DNA from: Nocardioides sp. AX2bis
GTDB lineage: Bacteria > Actinomycetota > Actinomycetes > Propionibacteriales > Nocardioidaceae
DNA: 64,000 nucleotides
Assembly: GCF_902506435.1 (NCBI RefSeq)
Contig: NZ_LR733215.1
Coordinates: 3,702,161-3,766,160 of the forward strand
Direction of reading: 5' to 3'
A model generated the notes under the pieces. The model had not been told where the DNA came from, did not search any database, and saw nothing but the letters and a program-made list of their open reading frames with translations. Shown here one piece after another: positions 15,715 through 28,086 of the stretch. Within the stretch, counting starts at the first letter, position 1; each line of letters opens with the position of its first letter. Both the position numbers and the translations under genes were made by a program.

Positions 15715-16935
15715 TCAGCCGCGGCGGGTCCGGGTGGCCACGCCCACCAGCAGCAGCGCCAGCGCCACGAGCACCCCCACCGAGGCGGCGGTCGCGTCCC
15801 AGCCACCGGCGTGCCAGGCCAGGCCGACCAGGGCGCCGAAGAGGCTCGAGCCGGCGTAGTACATCGCCACGTAGAGCGCCGAGGCGCGCGCGGGCGCGGC
15901 GCCGCCGAGCACGGGGGCCCAGCCGCTCGCGACGGCGTGGGCGGCGAAGAAGCCGGCGGTGAACACGATGAGCCCGGCCACGACCAGCACCAACCGGTCG
16001 GGCAGCGTCATCGCGAGCCCGGCGCCCATCACGACGACACCGAGGGCGAGCACCCGCGGGCGGCCGTACCGCTGGGCGGCGCGGCCGGCGACCGCCGAGG
16101 ACACGGTGCCGGCGAGGTAGGCCAGGAAGACCAGCCCGACCACCGCGGCGGGCAGGTCGAACGGCGCGGCCGCCAGCCGGAACGACAGGTAGTTGTAGGT
16201 CGCCACGAAGCCGCCCATCAGCACGAACGGCAGCAGCAGCACCGCCACGACCGACGGCTCGCGGAGCAGGGCGCCGACCCCCGGGCGTACGGCGGCCCCG
16301 CCGTCGGCGCCCACCTCCGGCGCCGCGTCGGGGGCGGGCCCGGTGTCCTCGGTGAAGCGCCAGACCAGCGCGGTGACGACCGCGGCGACGACGCCCAGCA
16401 CGGCCAGCGCGGCCCGCCAGCCGCCGAGGTCGGCGGCGGCGGAGGTGACCAGTCGCCCCGAGACACCGCCGAGGGTGTTGCCGGCGACGTAGAGGCCCAT
16501 CGCACCGGCCAGGCCGCTGGGGTGGACCTCGGCGGCGACGTGCCCCATCGCGACCGCGACCACCCCGGCCAGGGCGGCCCCGGCCAGCCCCCGGGCGGCG
16601 ACGAGGAGGCCGAACGTGGGCGCCGCGGCCGCGACCATGGTCAGCGCGACGGCCGCCAGGAGCCCCCAGCGGATGGTCCGGACGCGGCCGATCCGCAGCC
16701 CGATCGCGGTGGCCGGGATGACCAGCAGCGCCAGCGCGCCGGTCGCGGCGGAGACGGTCAGGCTCGCGCGCGGGGCGTCCACGCCGTACTCGTCCCCGAG
16801 CTGCGGGAGGATCGGCTGGGTGGCGTAGAGGATGCCGAAGGCGGCCAGCCCGACCAGCACCATCGCGGCGTTCAGCCGGCGGTACGCAGGCGTCCCGGGC
16901 AGGTGCCCGGTCCGGGTGTCGGTCGTGGTCGCCAC
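15715..16935 (-). CDS. MFS transporter, YnfM/CynX-like
   Basis: The 406-residue protein has 12 predicted helices and a central charged loop around residues 200-215. The MFS motif appears as RIGRVRTIRWGL after helix 2, and YATQPILPQLGDEYGV in loop 1 is typical of the YnfM-like inner-membrane transporter group. These proteins are usually proton-coupled drug or metabolite exporters, and no substrate can be assigned. The GTG start at 16935 precedes helix 1 by about 20 residues. It is convergent with the alditol oxidase and lies apart from the lut operon. Confidence 0.88.
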   Translation of the reverse strand: MATTTDTRTGHLPGTPAYRRLNAAMVLVGLAAFGILYATQPILPQLGDEYGVDAPRASLTVSAATGALALLVIPATAIGLRIGRVRTIRWGLLAAVALTMVAAAAPTFGLLVAARGLAGAALAGVVAVAMGHVAAEVHPSGLAGAMGLYVAGNTLGGVSGRLVTSAAADLGGWRAALAVLGVVAAVVTALVWRFTEDTGPAPDAAPEVGADGGAAVRPGVGALLREPSVVAVLLLPFVLMGGFVATYNYLSFRLAAAPFDLPAAVVGLVFLAYLAGTVSSAVAGRAAQRYGRPRVLALGVVVMGAGLAMTLPDRLVLVVAGLIVFTAGFFAAHAVASGWAPVLGGAAPARASALYVAMYYAGSSLFGALVGLAWHAGGWDATAASVGVLVALALLLVGVATRTRRG

Positions 16936-17002
16936 CGACCCACCTTCGCACCGCGCGCTCCGCCCGCCCCACGCCCGGAGGCGTGAGATGGGTCTCGGCG
17001 GC

Positions 17003-17647
17003 TCAGCCCACCAGCACCACGTGCAGCGTCCGGGGCCCGTGGACGCCCTCGACCCGGTCGAGCTCGATGTCGCTGGTGGCCGAGGGGCCGCTGATCCAGG
17101 TCATCGCCCGGGTGGGGTCGAGCCCGGCGACGGCGTCGGGCACGTCGGCGACGACCTGGTCGGTGCGCACGATGCAGACGTGGAGGTCCGGCACCAGGCT
17201 GATCGCGCGGCGGCCCTGGTCCGGGCCGTGGTCCAGGACGATGGTGCCGGTCTCGGCGATCCCGACCCGGGCCGCGGTGACCACGGCCTCGATGCCGTCG
17301 AGGTCGTAGGACGTCAGCGCGTCGTCGCTCACGGCGCCGGGCACCGCGAGGTCGAGGCCGGAGGGCACCACCGCCCGCGCACCCTCGCCCAGGGGGGCGA
17401 GCGCCTCGGCGACGGTGGCGGCGAGGTCCTCGGGCGCGCACCGACGGACGGTCGCCTTGTAGTCCTCGACCCGCTCGACGAACCGCTCCAGCAGGGCGTC
17501 ACCCTCGAGGTGGGCGCCCGGGGGCGGTGTCGGCGCCGGCGTCGCCCGGTCCTCGGGCGAGACGTCGGCCAGGGCCGCACGGACGCGGCCGAGGATCTCC
17601 TCACGTGCCGGGCCTCGTGACACTCGCTGCGCTCGTTCCTCGACCAC
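17003..17647 (-). CDS. lutC: Lactate utilisation protein C (LutC/YkgG family)
   Basis: The protein has 214 residues of the LUD (DUF162) family. It contains GIAETGTIVLDHGPDQGRRA and ISGPSATSDIELDRVEGVHG, the conserved C-terminal signature of LutC. Together with LutA and LutB upstream it forms the non-flavin L-lactate dehydrogenase complex. The start is uncertain: GTG 17647 is 3 bases after the lutB stop, but its first eight codons come from a low-complexity string. MSRGPAREEILGRV from GTG 17623 resembles the usual family N-terminus better. It ends 67 bases from the MFS gene start. Confidence 0.88.
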   Translation of the reverse strand: MVEERAQRVSRGPAREEILGRVRAALADVSPEDRATPAPTPPPGAHLEGDALLERFVERVEDYKATVRRCAPEDLAATVAEALAPLGEGARAVVPSGLDLAVPGAVSDDALTSYDLDGIEAVVTAARVGIAETGTIVLDHGPDQGRRAISLVPDLHVCIVRTDQVVADVPDAVAGLDPTRAMTWISGPSATSDIELDRVEGVHGPRTLHVVLVG

Positions 17648-17650
17648 CGC

Positions 17651-19165
17651 TCACTCACCGCCCTTCTGCTCGGACTGCTCGGGGCCCTCGGCGCGGCCGC
17701 CGTCGGTACGGCGCCACCACGCCCGGAACGACTCGCGCGGCGGGGCCGGCAGGTCGCGTGCCCCCGTCCACGCGGCGCCGGGGCCCGGCAGTCGACCAGC
17801 GGTCGCGCGGCCACCGGGCAGCCGCGCCTTGCCCACCCGGGTCAGCACCCGGCCGGCCAGGCCGGAGAGCCGCTCGCCGGCCGCGAGCCGGCGGGCGTCG
17901 GTGAAGGCCCAGGCGGTGCCCTTCATGGCCACGGCCTCGGCCTTGGGCACGCGGTCCTCGCGGTGGGCGTCGACGACCTTCGAGCGCAGGTGCACCAGCA
18001 CCTCGGGGATGTCGATGCGCACCGGGCAGACCTCGAAGCAGGCACCGCAGAGCGACGAGGCGTACGGCAGCGAGTCCACCTGGGGATCACCCTGGCCGCG
18101 CATCAGCGGGTTGAGGATCGCACCGATCGGGCCGGGGTAGACCGAGCCGTACGCGTGGCCGCCGGTGCGTTCGTAGACGGGGCAGACGTTGAGGCAGGCC
18201 GAGCAGCGGATGCAGCGCAGCGCCTGGCGGCCGACCTCGTCGGCGAGCGCGCGGGTGCGCCCGTTGTCGACGAGCACGACGTGCACCTCCTGCGGACCGT
18301 CACCGGGCGTGACGCCGGTCCACATCGAGGTGTACGGGTTCATCCGCTCGCCGGTCGAGGAGCGCGGCAGCAGGCGCAGCAGCGGGTCGAGCTCGGCGAA
18401 GGTCGGCACGACCTTCTCGATGCCGACCACGCTGATCAGCACCTCGGGCAGGGTCAGGCACATCCGACCGTTGCCCTCGGACTCGACGACGACCAGCGTC
18501 CCGGTCTCGGCGACGGCGAAGTTCGCCCCGGAGACCGCGACCTTGGCGCGCAGGAACTTCTCGCGCAGGTGCTGGCGGGCGGCGCCGGCGAGCACCGCCG
18601 GCTCGTCGGTGAGGTCGTCGGGGGCCGGCTTGCCCGCGGCGGACATCTTCGACCGGAAGATCTCGCGGATCTCCGCCCGGTTGCGGTGGATCGCGGGCAC
18701 GAGGATGTGGCTGGGCAGGTCGTCCCCGAGCTGGACGATCAGCTCGGCGAGGTCGGTCTCCCAGGCGGCGATGCCCTGGGCCTGCAGCGCCTCGTTGAGC
18801 TCGATCTCCTGGGTGGCCATCGACTTGACCTTCACGACCTCGTCGACGTCGTGGCTGCGAGCCACCCGGGCGACGACCTCGCAGGCCTCGGCGGCGTCAC
18901 GCGCCCAGTGCACGGTCGCGCCCTGCGCGGTCAGCGACTCCTCGAGGCGGACCAGGTTCGTCTCGAGGTCGGCCAGCGCGCGGGCCTTGACCGCGGCGCC
19001 GGCCAGGCGCAGGTCCTCCCAGTGCTCGACCTCGCCGACGACCTTGGCGCGCTTGGCGCGGATCGTGCCGGTGGCGTGGGCCAGGTTGTGGCGCAGCTGG
19101 GTGTCGGCCAGGGCCTGGCGGGCCGCGGTCGGGAACGGCGGCATGCCGACGAAGGTGGCGCTCAC
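17651..19165 (-). CDS. lutB: Lactate utilisation iron-sulfur protein B (LutB/YkgF)
   Basis: The 504-residue protein has an N-terminal LUD domain (about residues 60-290; SGANFAVAETGTLVVVESEG). A ferredoxin-like pair of 4Fe-4S sites follows: CIRCSACLNVCPVY and CGACFEVCPVRI. It carries electrons in the LutABC lactate oxidation complex. The start GTG at 19165 overlaps the lutA stop (GTGA), showing translational coupling. The C-terminal 40 residues are Arg/Gly/Glu-rich and probably disordered. Confidence 0.93.
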   Translation of the reverse strand: MSATFVGMPPFPTAARQALADTQLRHNLAHATGTIRAKRAKVVGEVEHWEDLRLAGAAVKARALADLETNLVRLEESLTAQGATVHWARDAAEACEVVARVARSHDVDEVVKVKSMATQEIELNEALQAQGIAAWETDLAELIVQLGDDLPSHILVPAIHRNRAEIREIFRSKMSAAGKPAPDDLTDEPAVLAGAARQHLREKFLRAKVAVSGANFAVAETGTLVVVESEGNGRMCLTLPEVLISVVGIEKVVPTFAELDPLLRLLPRSSTGERMNPYTSMWTGVTPGDGPQEVHVVLVDNGRTRALADEVGRQALRCIRCSACLNVCPVYERTGGHAYGSVYPGPIGAILNPLMRGQGDPQVDSLPYASSLCGACFEVCPVRIDIPEVLVHLRSKVVDAHREDRVPKAEAVAMKGTAWAFTDARRLAAGERLSGLAGRVLTRVGKARLPGGRATAGRLPGPGAAWTGARDLPAPPRESFRAWWRRTDGGRAEGPEQSEQKGGE

Positions 19166-19995
19166 GAGGTGGCTCCCTGCTCGAGTCCGTGCTGGATGGC
19201 GTCCGTACGCCCCGCCGACTGCTGCGCGGCCAGGTCGGCCGGCTGCTCGGTGGGGACCTGCTCGGCGTCGTCCTCGGTCGCGGCGAGGACCTCGGCGAGG
19301 TGCATCACCCGCACCCCGGCCTGCTGGCGCGAGAGCAGGCCGCCGATGTGCATGAGGCAGGAGTTGTCGCCCGCGACCAGCACCTCGGCGCCGGTCTCGC
19401 GCACATGGCGGGCCTTGTCGGAACCCATCGCGACCGACGTCTCGGCGTTCTTGACCGCGAAGGTGCCGCCGAAGCCGCAGCACTCGGCCGCCCCGGGCAG
19501 CTCGGCCAGCCGGAGGCCGCGCACGTTCTCCAGCAGCTGCCGGGGGCGGTCGCCGACCCCGAGCATCCGCAGGGAGTGGCAGGTCGGGTGGTAGGTCACG
19601 CGGTGCGGGAAGTAGGCGCCGACGTCCGTCACGCCGAGCACGTCGACCAGGAACTCGGTGAGCTCGTAGGTCGGGGGCGCGGCGGCCACCGCCCGCTCCA
19701 TCGCGGGATCACCGGAGCGGCGCGCGACCAGGCCGTGCTGGTGCCGCGCGGAGCCGGCGCAGGACCCCGACGGGGTGACCACCGCGTCGTACCCGGCGAA
19801 CGCGTCGACGTAGTTGCGCACCACCGGCACGGCCTCGTCGAGGTAGCCGGTGTTGACCATCGGCTGCGCGCAGCAGGTCTGCCCGTCAGGGAACTCGACG
19901 TCCACCCCCAGCCGCCGCAGCAGGCGGACCACCGCCTTGCCGGTGTCGGGGAACATCGCGTCGTTCACGCACGTGACCATCAGGGCGACCTTCAT
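19162..19995 (-). CDS. lutA: Lactate utilisation protein A, Cys-rich CCG-domain (LutA/YkgE)
   Basis: The protein has 277 residues with two CCG-type cysteine-rich domains. The first has QTCCAQPMVNTGY and SGSCAG; the second has TYHPTCHSL, AECCGFGGTFA and GDNSCLMHIGG. Such domains bind an iron-sulfur cluster or disulfide centre and occur in heterodisulfide-reductase-like complexes. The ATG at 19995 starts MKVALMVTCVNDAMFP, the normal LutA N-terminus. It is the first gene of lutABC, and its C-terminal 45 residues are a variable Ala/Gln-rich tail. The upstream 128 bases hold a hairpin repeat, and I see no convincing promoter or LldR-type operator. Confidence 0.93.
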   Translation of the reverse strand: MKVALMVTCVNDAMFPDTGKAVVRLLRRLGVDVEFPDGQTCCAQPMVNTGYLDEAVPVVRNYVDAFAGYDAVVTPSGSCAGSARHQHGLVARRSGDPAMERAVAAAPPTYELTEFLVDVLGVTDVGAYFPHRVTYHPTCHSLRMLGVGDRPRQLLENVRGLRLAELPGAAECCGFGGTFAVKNAETSVAMGSDKARHVRETGAEVLVAGDNSCLMHIGGLLSRQQAGVRVMHLAEVLAATEDDAEQVPTEQPADLAAQQSAGRTDAIQHGLEQGATS

Positions 19996-20057
19996 GGTGA
20001 CCACACTCTCATTCGGCGCCAGCGGACGGCGGCACACCGGCGGACGCGGCCCGGCCG

Positions 20058-20109
20058 CGGGACGTCATCCGTTCCGGGAAGACGTCTCCCCCGTCCGCAT
20101 GACGTCCCG
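20058..20109. repeat. Hairpin of the GGGACGTCAT family between tadA and lutA
   Basis: CGGGACGTCAT (20058-20068) pairs with ATGACGTCCCG (20099-20109). The loop itself contains the palindrome AGACGTCT. The left arm continues as CGGGACGTCATCCGT, identical to one arm of the hairpin at 15640. It lies just after the tadA stop and could terminate that transcript. Confidence 0.75.
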
Positions 20110-20123
20110 GCGCACCGACGCCC

Positions 20124-20594
20124 TCAGCCCCGGCGCCCGCCGAAGAACTCCGCCAGCAGCGCCGACGACTCGGCCGCCAGCACCCCGGCGACCACCTCCG
20201 GGCGGTGGTTGAGGCGGCGGTCGCGGACGACGTCCCACAGCGAGCCCACGGCGCCGGCCTTCTCGTCCCAGGCCCCGAGCACCACCCGCTCCACCCGGGC
20301 GAGCACCGCGGCGCCGGCGCACATCGTGCACGGCTCGAGCGTCACCACCAGGGTGCAGCCGTCGAGGCGCCACTCGCCGCGGGCCCGGGCGGCGGCGCGC
20401 AGGGCGACGACCTCGGCGTGCCCGGTCGGGTCGGCGTCGGCCTCCCGGACGTTGCGTCCGACGCCGACGACCTCGCCGGCGGGGTCGAGGACGACCGCCC
20501 CGACCGGCACGTCACCGGAGGCCAGCGCGGCCCGCGCCTCGTCGAGCGCGGCCCGCATCGCGGCGTCCCACACCCGCTCCGCCGGACCGCCCAC
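20124..20594 (-). CDS. tadA: tRNA adenosine(34) deaminase
   Basis: The 156-residue cytidine-deaminase-fold enzyme converts A34 of tRNA-Arg(ACG) to inosine. Zinc ligands and the catalytic Glu are intact: H59-A-E61 (PTGHAEV) and C89/C92 in TLEPCTMCAG. The length is typical. It follows the tRNA adenosine deaminase-associated protein gene by 6 bases on the same strand, a conserved actinobacterial pairing. A GGGACGTCAT hairpin follows its stop. Confidence 0.94.
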   Translation of the reverse strand: MGGPAERVWDAAMRAALDEARAALASGDVPVGAVVLDPAGEVVGVGRNVREADADPTGHAEVVALRAAARARGEWRLDGCTLVVTLEPCTMCAGAAVLARVERVVLGAWDEKAGAVGSLWDVVRDRRLNHRPEVVAGVLAAESSALLAEFFGGRRG

Positions 20595-20600
20595 CGGCGG

Positions 20601-21104
20601 TCAGGCGAGGTCGGCCGGGGCCAGCCCGACGACGTCGTCGAAGTCGTCGCCGAACCCGATCTCCTCGGCCACCTCGGAGAGGATCTCCTCCGGGTAGAGG
20701 TCGAGGTCGGCGATCAGCGCGCCCAGGTCCTCGGCGTCCATGCCGAGGTCGGTCAGCAGGCCCAGGTCGCCCGCGGGCACCTGGTCGTCCTCGTCCTCGG
20801 GCTCGGGCAGGCCGAGGAGGTCCAGGACGGAGGCTGCCAGGTCCCAGTCCTCGGCCGCGGTGGCGTCGGAGAGCAGCAGGCGTACCCGCCCCTCGACGAC
20901 GCGGGCCACCAGGAACCAGTCCTCGTCCACCGCGACGAGCGCGACCGAGTCCTCCCCGGGCAGCCGGCGCATCGCCGCGACCAGGGTGGGCGCGTCCACG
21001 AGGTGGTCGAGCGTGAGCTCGTCGACGTCCCACGCGCCGTCGACGTGGAAGGCGATCACCGCGAAGTCGACGGCGTCGAGCTGCTCGAGGGGTTCCTCGA
21101 CCAT
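20601..21104 (-). CDS. tRNA adenosine deaminase-associated protein
   Basis: The 167-residue acidic protein lacks membrane segments. It matches the small actinobacterial family found immediately upstream of tadA (FAVIAFHVDGAWDVDELT, LVAVDEDWFLVARVV, DLYPEEILSEVAEEIGFGDD). It may assist or regulate the deaminase, and no enzymatic motif is visible. The ATG at 21104 has GGAGG 7 bases upstream. It is divergent from upp with a 132-base gap. Confidence 0.85.
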   Translation of the reverse strand: MVEEPLEQLDAVDFAVIAFHVDGAWDVDELTLDHLVDAPTLVAAMRRLPGEDSVALVAVDEDWFLVARVVEGRVRLLLSDATAAEDWDLAASVLDLLGLPEPEDEDDQVPAGDLGLLTDLGMDAEDLGALIADLDLYPEEILSEVAEEIGFGDDFDDVVGLAPADLA

Positions 21105-21224
21105 GGCAGGCCTCCGTCTGGGTGGGGGACGGCGACCGACGGGGGCGCCGTGACCAGCGTCGCAGGTCGGGACCCGAGGGCCAAGAGGGGCGTACGTCCG
21201 CCGCCCCGCAGCGCGGGCGACCAC

Positions 21225-21230
21225 TAGGCT
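21225..21230 (+). promoter_or_regulatory. -10 box TAGGCT of upp
   Basis: TAGGCT ends 6 bases before ATG 21237, a clear leaderless layout, and no ribosome site fits between. Confidence 0.65.
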
Positions 21231-21236
21231 CCGCGC

Positions 21237-21878
21237 ATGCGCACCCAGGTCGTGGACCACCCGCTCGTCGCCCACAAGCTCACCGTGCTGCGCGACGCCG
21301 ACACCGACTCGCCCACCTTCCGCCGCCTCGCCGACGAGCTGGTGACCCTGCTGGCCTACGAGGCCACCCGGTCGGTGCGCGTCGAGCCGCACGACATCGT
21401 CACCCCGGTCTCGCCGACCACCGGCGTACGCCTGGCCACGCCCAAGCCGATCGTGGTGCCGATCCTGCGCGCCGGGCTGGGCATGCTCGACGGGATGATG
21501 CGGCTGCTGCCGACCGCCGAGGTCGGCTTCCTCGGGATGGTCCGCAACGAGGAGACCCTCGAGGCCTCGACCTACGCCGAGCGGCTGCCCGACGACCTCT
21601 CCGGGCGCCAGTGCTACGTCCTCGACCCGATGCTGGCCACCGGCGGCACCCTCATCGCGGCGATCGAGTTCCTCACCAGCCGCGGCGCCGACGACATCAC
21701 GGTGATCTGCCTCCTCGCCGCCCCCGAGGGCTGCGCGAAGCTCGAGGCCGCCCTGGGCGACCACCCGGTCCCGGTCACGATCGTCACCGCCGCGATGGAC
21801 GAGCGGCTCAACGAGCTCGGCTACATCGTCCCCGGCCTCGGCGACGCCGGCGACCGCCTCTACGGCGTCGCGGGGTAG
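21237..21878 (+). CDS. upp: Uracil phosphoribosyltransferase
   Basis: The 213-residue enzyme of pyrimidine salvage makes UMP from uracil and PRPP. The PRPP loop is VLDPMLATGGTL and the C-terminal uracil-binding segment is GLGDAGDRLYG; both are intact and the length is normal. The start is the leaderless ATG at 21237. Its TAG stop forms the foot of a 21-bp terminator stem shared with the convergent thpR gene. Confidence 0.97.
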   Translation: MRTQVVDHPLVAHKLTVLRDADTDSPTFRRLADELVTLLAYEATRSVRVEPHDIVTPVSPTTGVRLATPKPIVVPILRAGLGMLDGMMRLLPTAEVGFLGMVRNEETLEASTYAERLPDDLSGRQCYVLDPMLATGGTLIAAIEFLTSRGADDITVICLLAAPEGCAKLEAALGDHPVPVTIVTAAMDERLNELGYIVPGLGDAGDRLYGVAG

Positions 21879-21934
21879 TCCCTGACGAGATCGTCGCCGA
21901 CGAGCCCGATCCACGACGATCTCGTCAGGGACTA
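21876..21934. terminator. Bidirectional terminator embracing both stop codons
   Basis: TAGTCCCTGACGAGATCGTC plus G (21876-21896) pairs perfectly with 21914-21934 around a 17-base loop. The outer 3 bp on each side are the TAG stops of upp (plus) and thpR (minus). Confidence 0.92.
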
Positions 21935-22507
21935 TCCACCCAGCGGCAGCTCGGCCAGCACCTCGTGCCGCGGCCGGCCGCGCGGACCCTCACCGAGGTG
22001 TGAGGCCACCAGCGTGAGGTGCTCGTACGCCCCGACCGGGCCGCGGTAGCCGTCGAGCAGGCGGACCCAGTCGTCCACCCGGCCGGGCCGGTTGCGGCGG
22101 GCCAGGGTGAGGTGCGGGCGGAACCGCGCACCGTCCACCTCCGCGCCCGCCGTCGCGAGCGCCGTCCGGGCCCCGACCGCGAGCCGCTCCAGCGCCTCCG
22201 GCCCCTCTCCCTCCAGCGCCGGCCCGGACCACAGCACCTTCGCGCGCACCGGGTCCGGGAAGGCGCCGCCGCCGGTGACCCGGCCCACCATCGGCGCCGA
22301 CCTCGACGCCGCGGCCGCCAGCCGCTCCTCGACCTCCTCGAGGCGCCAGTCGTCGACGTCGGCGGCGAAGGCCAGCGTCACGTGCCACTGCTCCGGGTCG
22401 CTCCAGCGCAGCCCGTCGGCGCGGCCTGCCTCCCACCGCGGGGCGAGGAAGTCGGCGAGGTCCTCGCGCGCCGCGACCGGCGGCACCAGCGCCGCGAAGA
22501 CCCTCAC
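21932..22507 (-). CDS. thpR: RNA 2',3'-cyclic phosphodiesterase (2'-5' RNA ligase family)
   Basis: The 191-residue protein of the 2H phosphoesterase superfamily has both HxTx motifs present: HVTL (His42) and HLTL (His132). Family members hydrolyse RNA 2',3'-cyclic phosphates. The GTG start at 22507 overlaps the stop of the upstream VIT gene (GTGA), so the two are translationally coupled despite unrelated functions. It ends in the shared terminator. Confidence 0.9.
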   Translation of the reverse strand: MRVFAALVPPVAAREDLADFLAPRWEAGRADGLRWSDPEQWHVTLAFAADVDDWRLEEVEERLAAAASRSAPMVGRVTGGGAFPDPVRAKVLWSGPALEGEGPEALERLAVGARTALATAGAEVDGARFRPHLTLARRNRPGRVDDWVRLLDGYRGPVGAYEHLTLVASHLGEGPRGRPRHEVLAELPLGG

Positions 22508-23223
22508 AGCCGGGTGCCCACGAGCGCGCCGACCAGGTAGGTCACGAGCATCGCCAGGACGCCGCCGGCGACGTTGCGGGCCACCGCCCGCCCGCGCGGG
22601 CTGGTGGCGAGCACCGCGCTGACCCAGCCGGTCAGCGCCAGCGCCACGGCCACCGCGCCGACCGTCAGCGGCACGCGCACCGAGGCCGGGGCGAGCAGGA
22701 TCGTCAGCAGCGGGAGCAGCGCCCCGACGGTGAAGCTCACCATCGACGACACCGCAGCCGCCCCGGGGCTGGTCAGCCCGTCGGGGTCCAGGCCCAGCTC
22801 GACCTCGGCGTGCGCGGCCAGCGCGCCGTGCTCGGTGAGCTGCACCGCGACCTCCTGCGCCAGGTCCGGGTCGAGACCACGGGCGACGTAGAGACCGGCC
22901 AGCTCGGCCAGCTCCTCCTCGGGCTCCTCGGCCAGCTCGCGACGCTCCTTCTCCAGCAGCGCCCGCTCGGAGTCGCGCTGGGTGGACACCGAGACGTACT
23001 CCCCCGCCGCCATGCTCGCCGCCCCGGCCACCAGGCCCGCCACGCCGGCGACCAGCAGGCTGGAGCGCGAGGTGGTCGCCCCGGCCACGCCCACCACCAG
23101 GCCCGCGGTCGACACGATCCCGTCGTTGGCGCCCAGCACGCCGGCCCGCACCCAGCTCAACCGCTGCGCCAGGCCCGCCACGTGCGGCTCGCCGGGGTGC
23201 GCGGGGAGGTCCGGGGAGGCCAT
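22504..23223 (-). CDS. VIT1/CCC1 family membrane protein (iron/manganese transporter)
   Basis: The 239-residue protein has the VIT family N-terminus RAGVLGANDGIVSTAGLVVG, helix SMAAGEYVSVSTQRDSERAL with the conserved GEYVS, a cytoplasmic acidic metal-binding helix pair (LEKERRELAEEPEEELAELA), and three C-terminal helices including GALLPLL. Eukaryotic relatives move Fe2+/Mn2+ into storage compartments; in bacteria export is likely. The ATG at 23223 is 6 bases after TAGCCT (leaderless). It is divergent from glgX. Confidence 0.9.
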   Translation of the reverse strand: MASPDLPAHPGEPHVAGLAQRLSWVRAGVLGANDGIVSTAGLVVGVAGATTSRSSLLVAGVAGLVAGAASMAAGEYVSVSTQRDSERALLEKERRELAEEPEEELAELAGLYVARGLDPDLAQEVAVQLTEHGALAAHAEVELGLDPDGLTSPGAAAVSSMVSFTVGALLPLLTILLAPASVRVPLTVGAVAVALALTGWVSAVLATSPRGRAVARNVAGGVLAMLVTYLVGALVGTRL

Positions 23224-23229
23224 GGGCCG

Positions 23230-23235
23230 AGGCTA
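23230..23235 (-). promoter_or_regulatory. -10 box TAGCCT of the VIT gene
   Basis: TAGCCT on the minus strand lies 6 bases before ATG 23223. Confidence 0.55.
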
Positions 23236-23311
23236 GTGAACCGGCCGCGCAGGACCGGGCACGCGCGCCCAGGAAGCCACCCAGGGGTGGGAGTGGGCCC
23301 TCCAGCACTGT

Positions 23312-23329
23312 GGTTTGATCGATCCAACC
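23312..23329. promoter_or_regulatory. Candidate operator upstream of glgX-treY-treZ
   Basis: GGTTTGATCGATCCAACC is an 18-base palindrome with a single mismatched pair and a central CG, the shape of a LacI-family operator. It lies 37 bases before the glgX start and is the only clear symmetric element in the divergent VIT/glgX gap. The regulator is not in the window. Confidence 0.45.
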
Positions 23330-23366
23330 GCGGGTCCTCGCGGGTCGCACAGCTGAAGGACGTCAC

Positions 23367-25616
<2,250 letters not shown>

Positions 25617-25617
25617 C

Positions 25618-28085
<2,468 letters not shown>

Positions 28086-28086
<1 letters not shown>

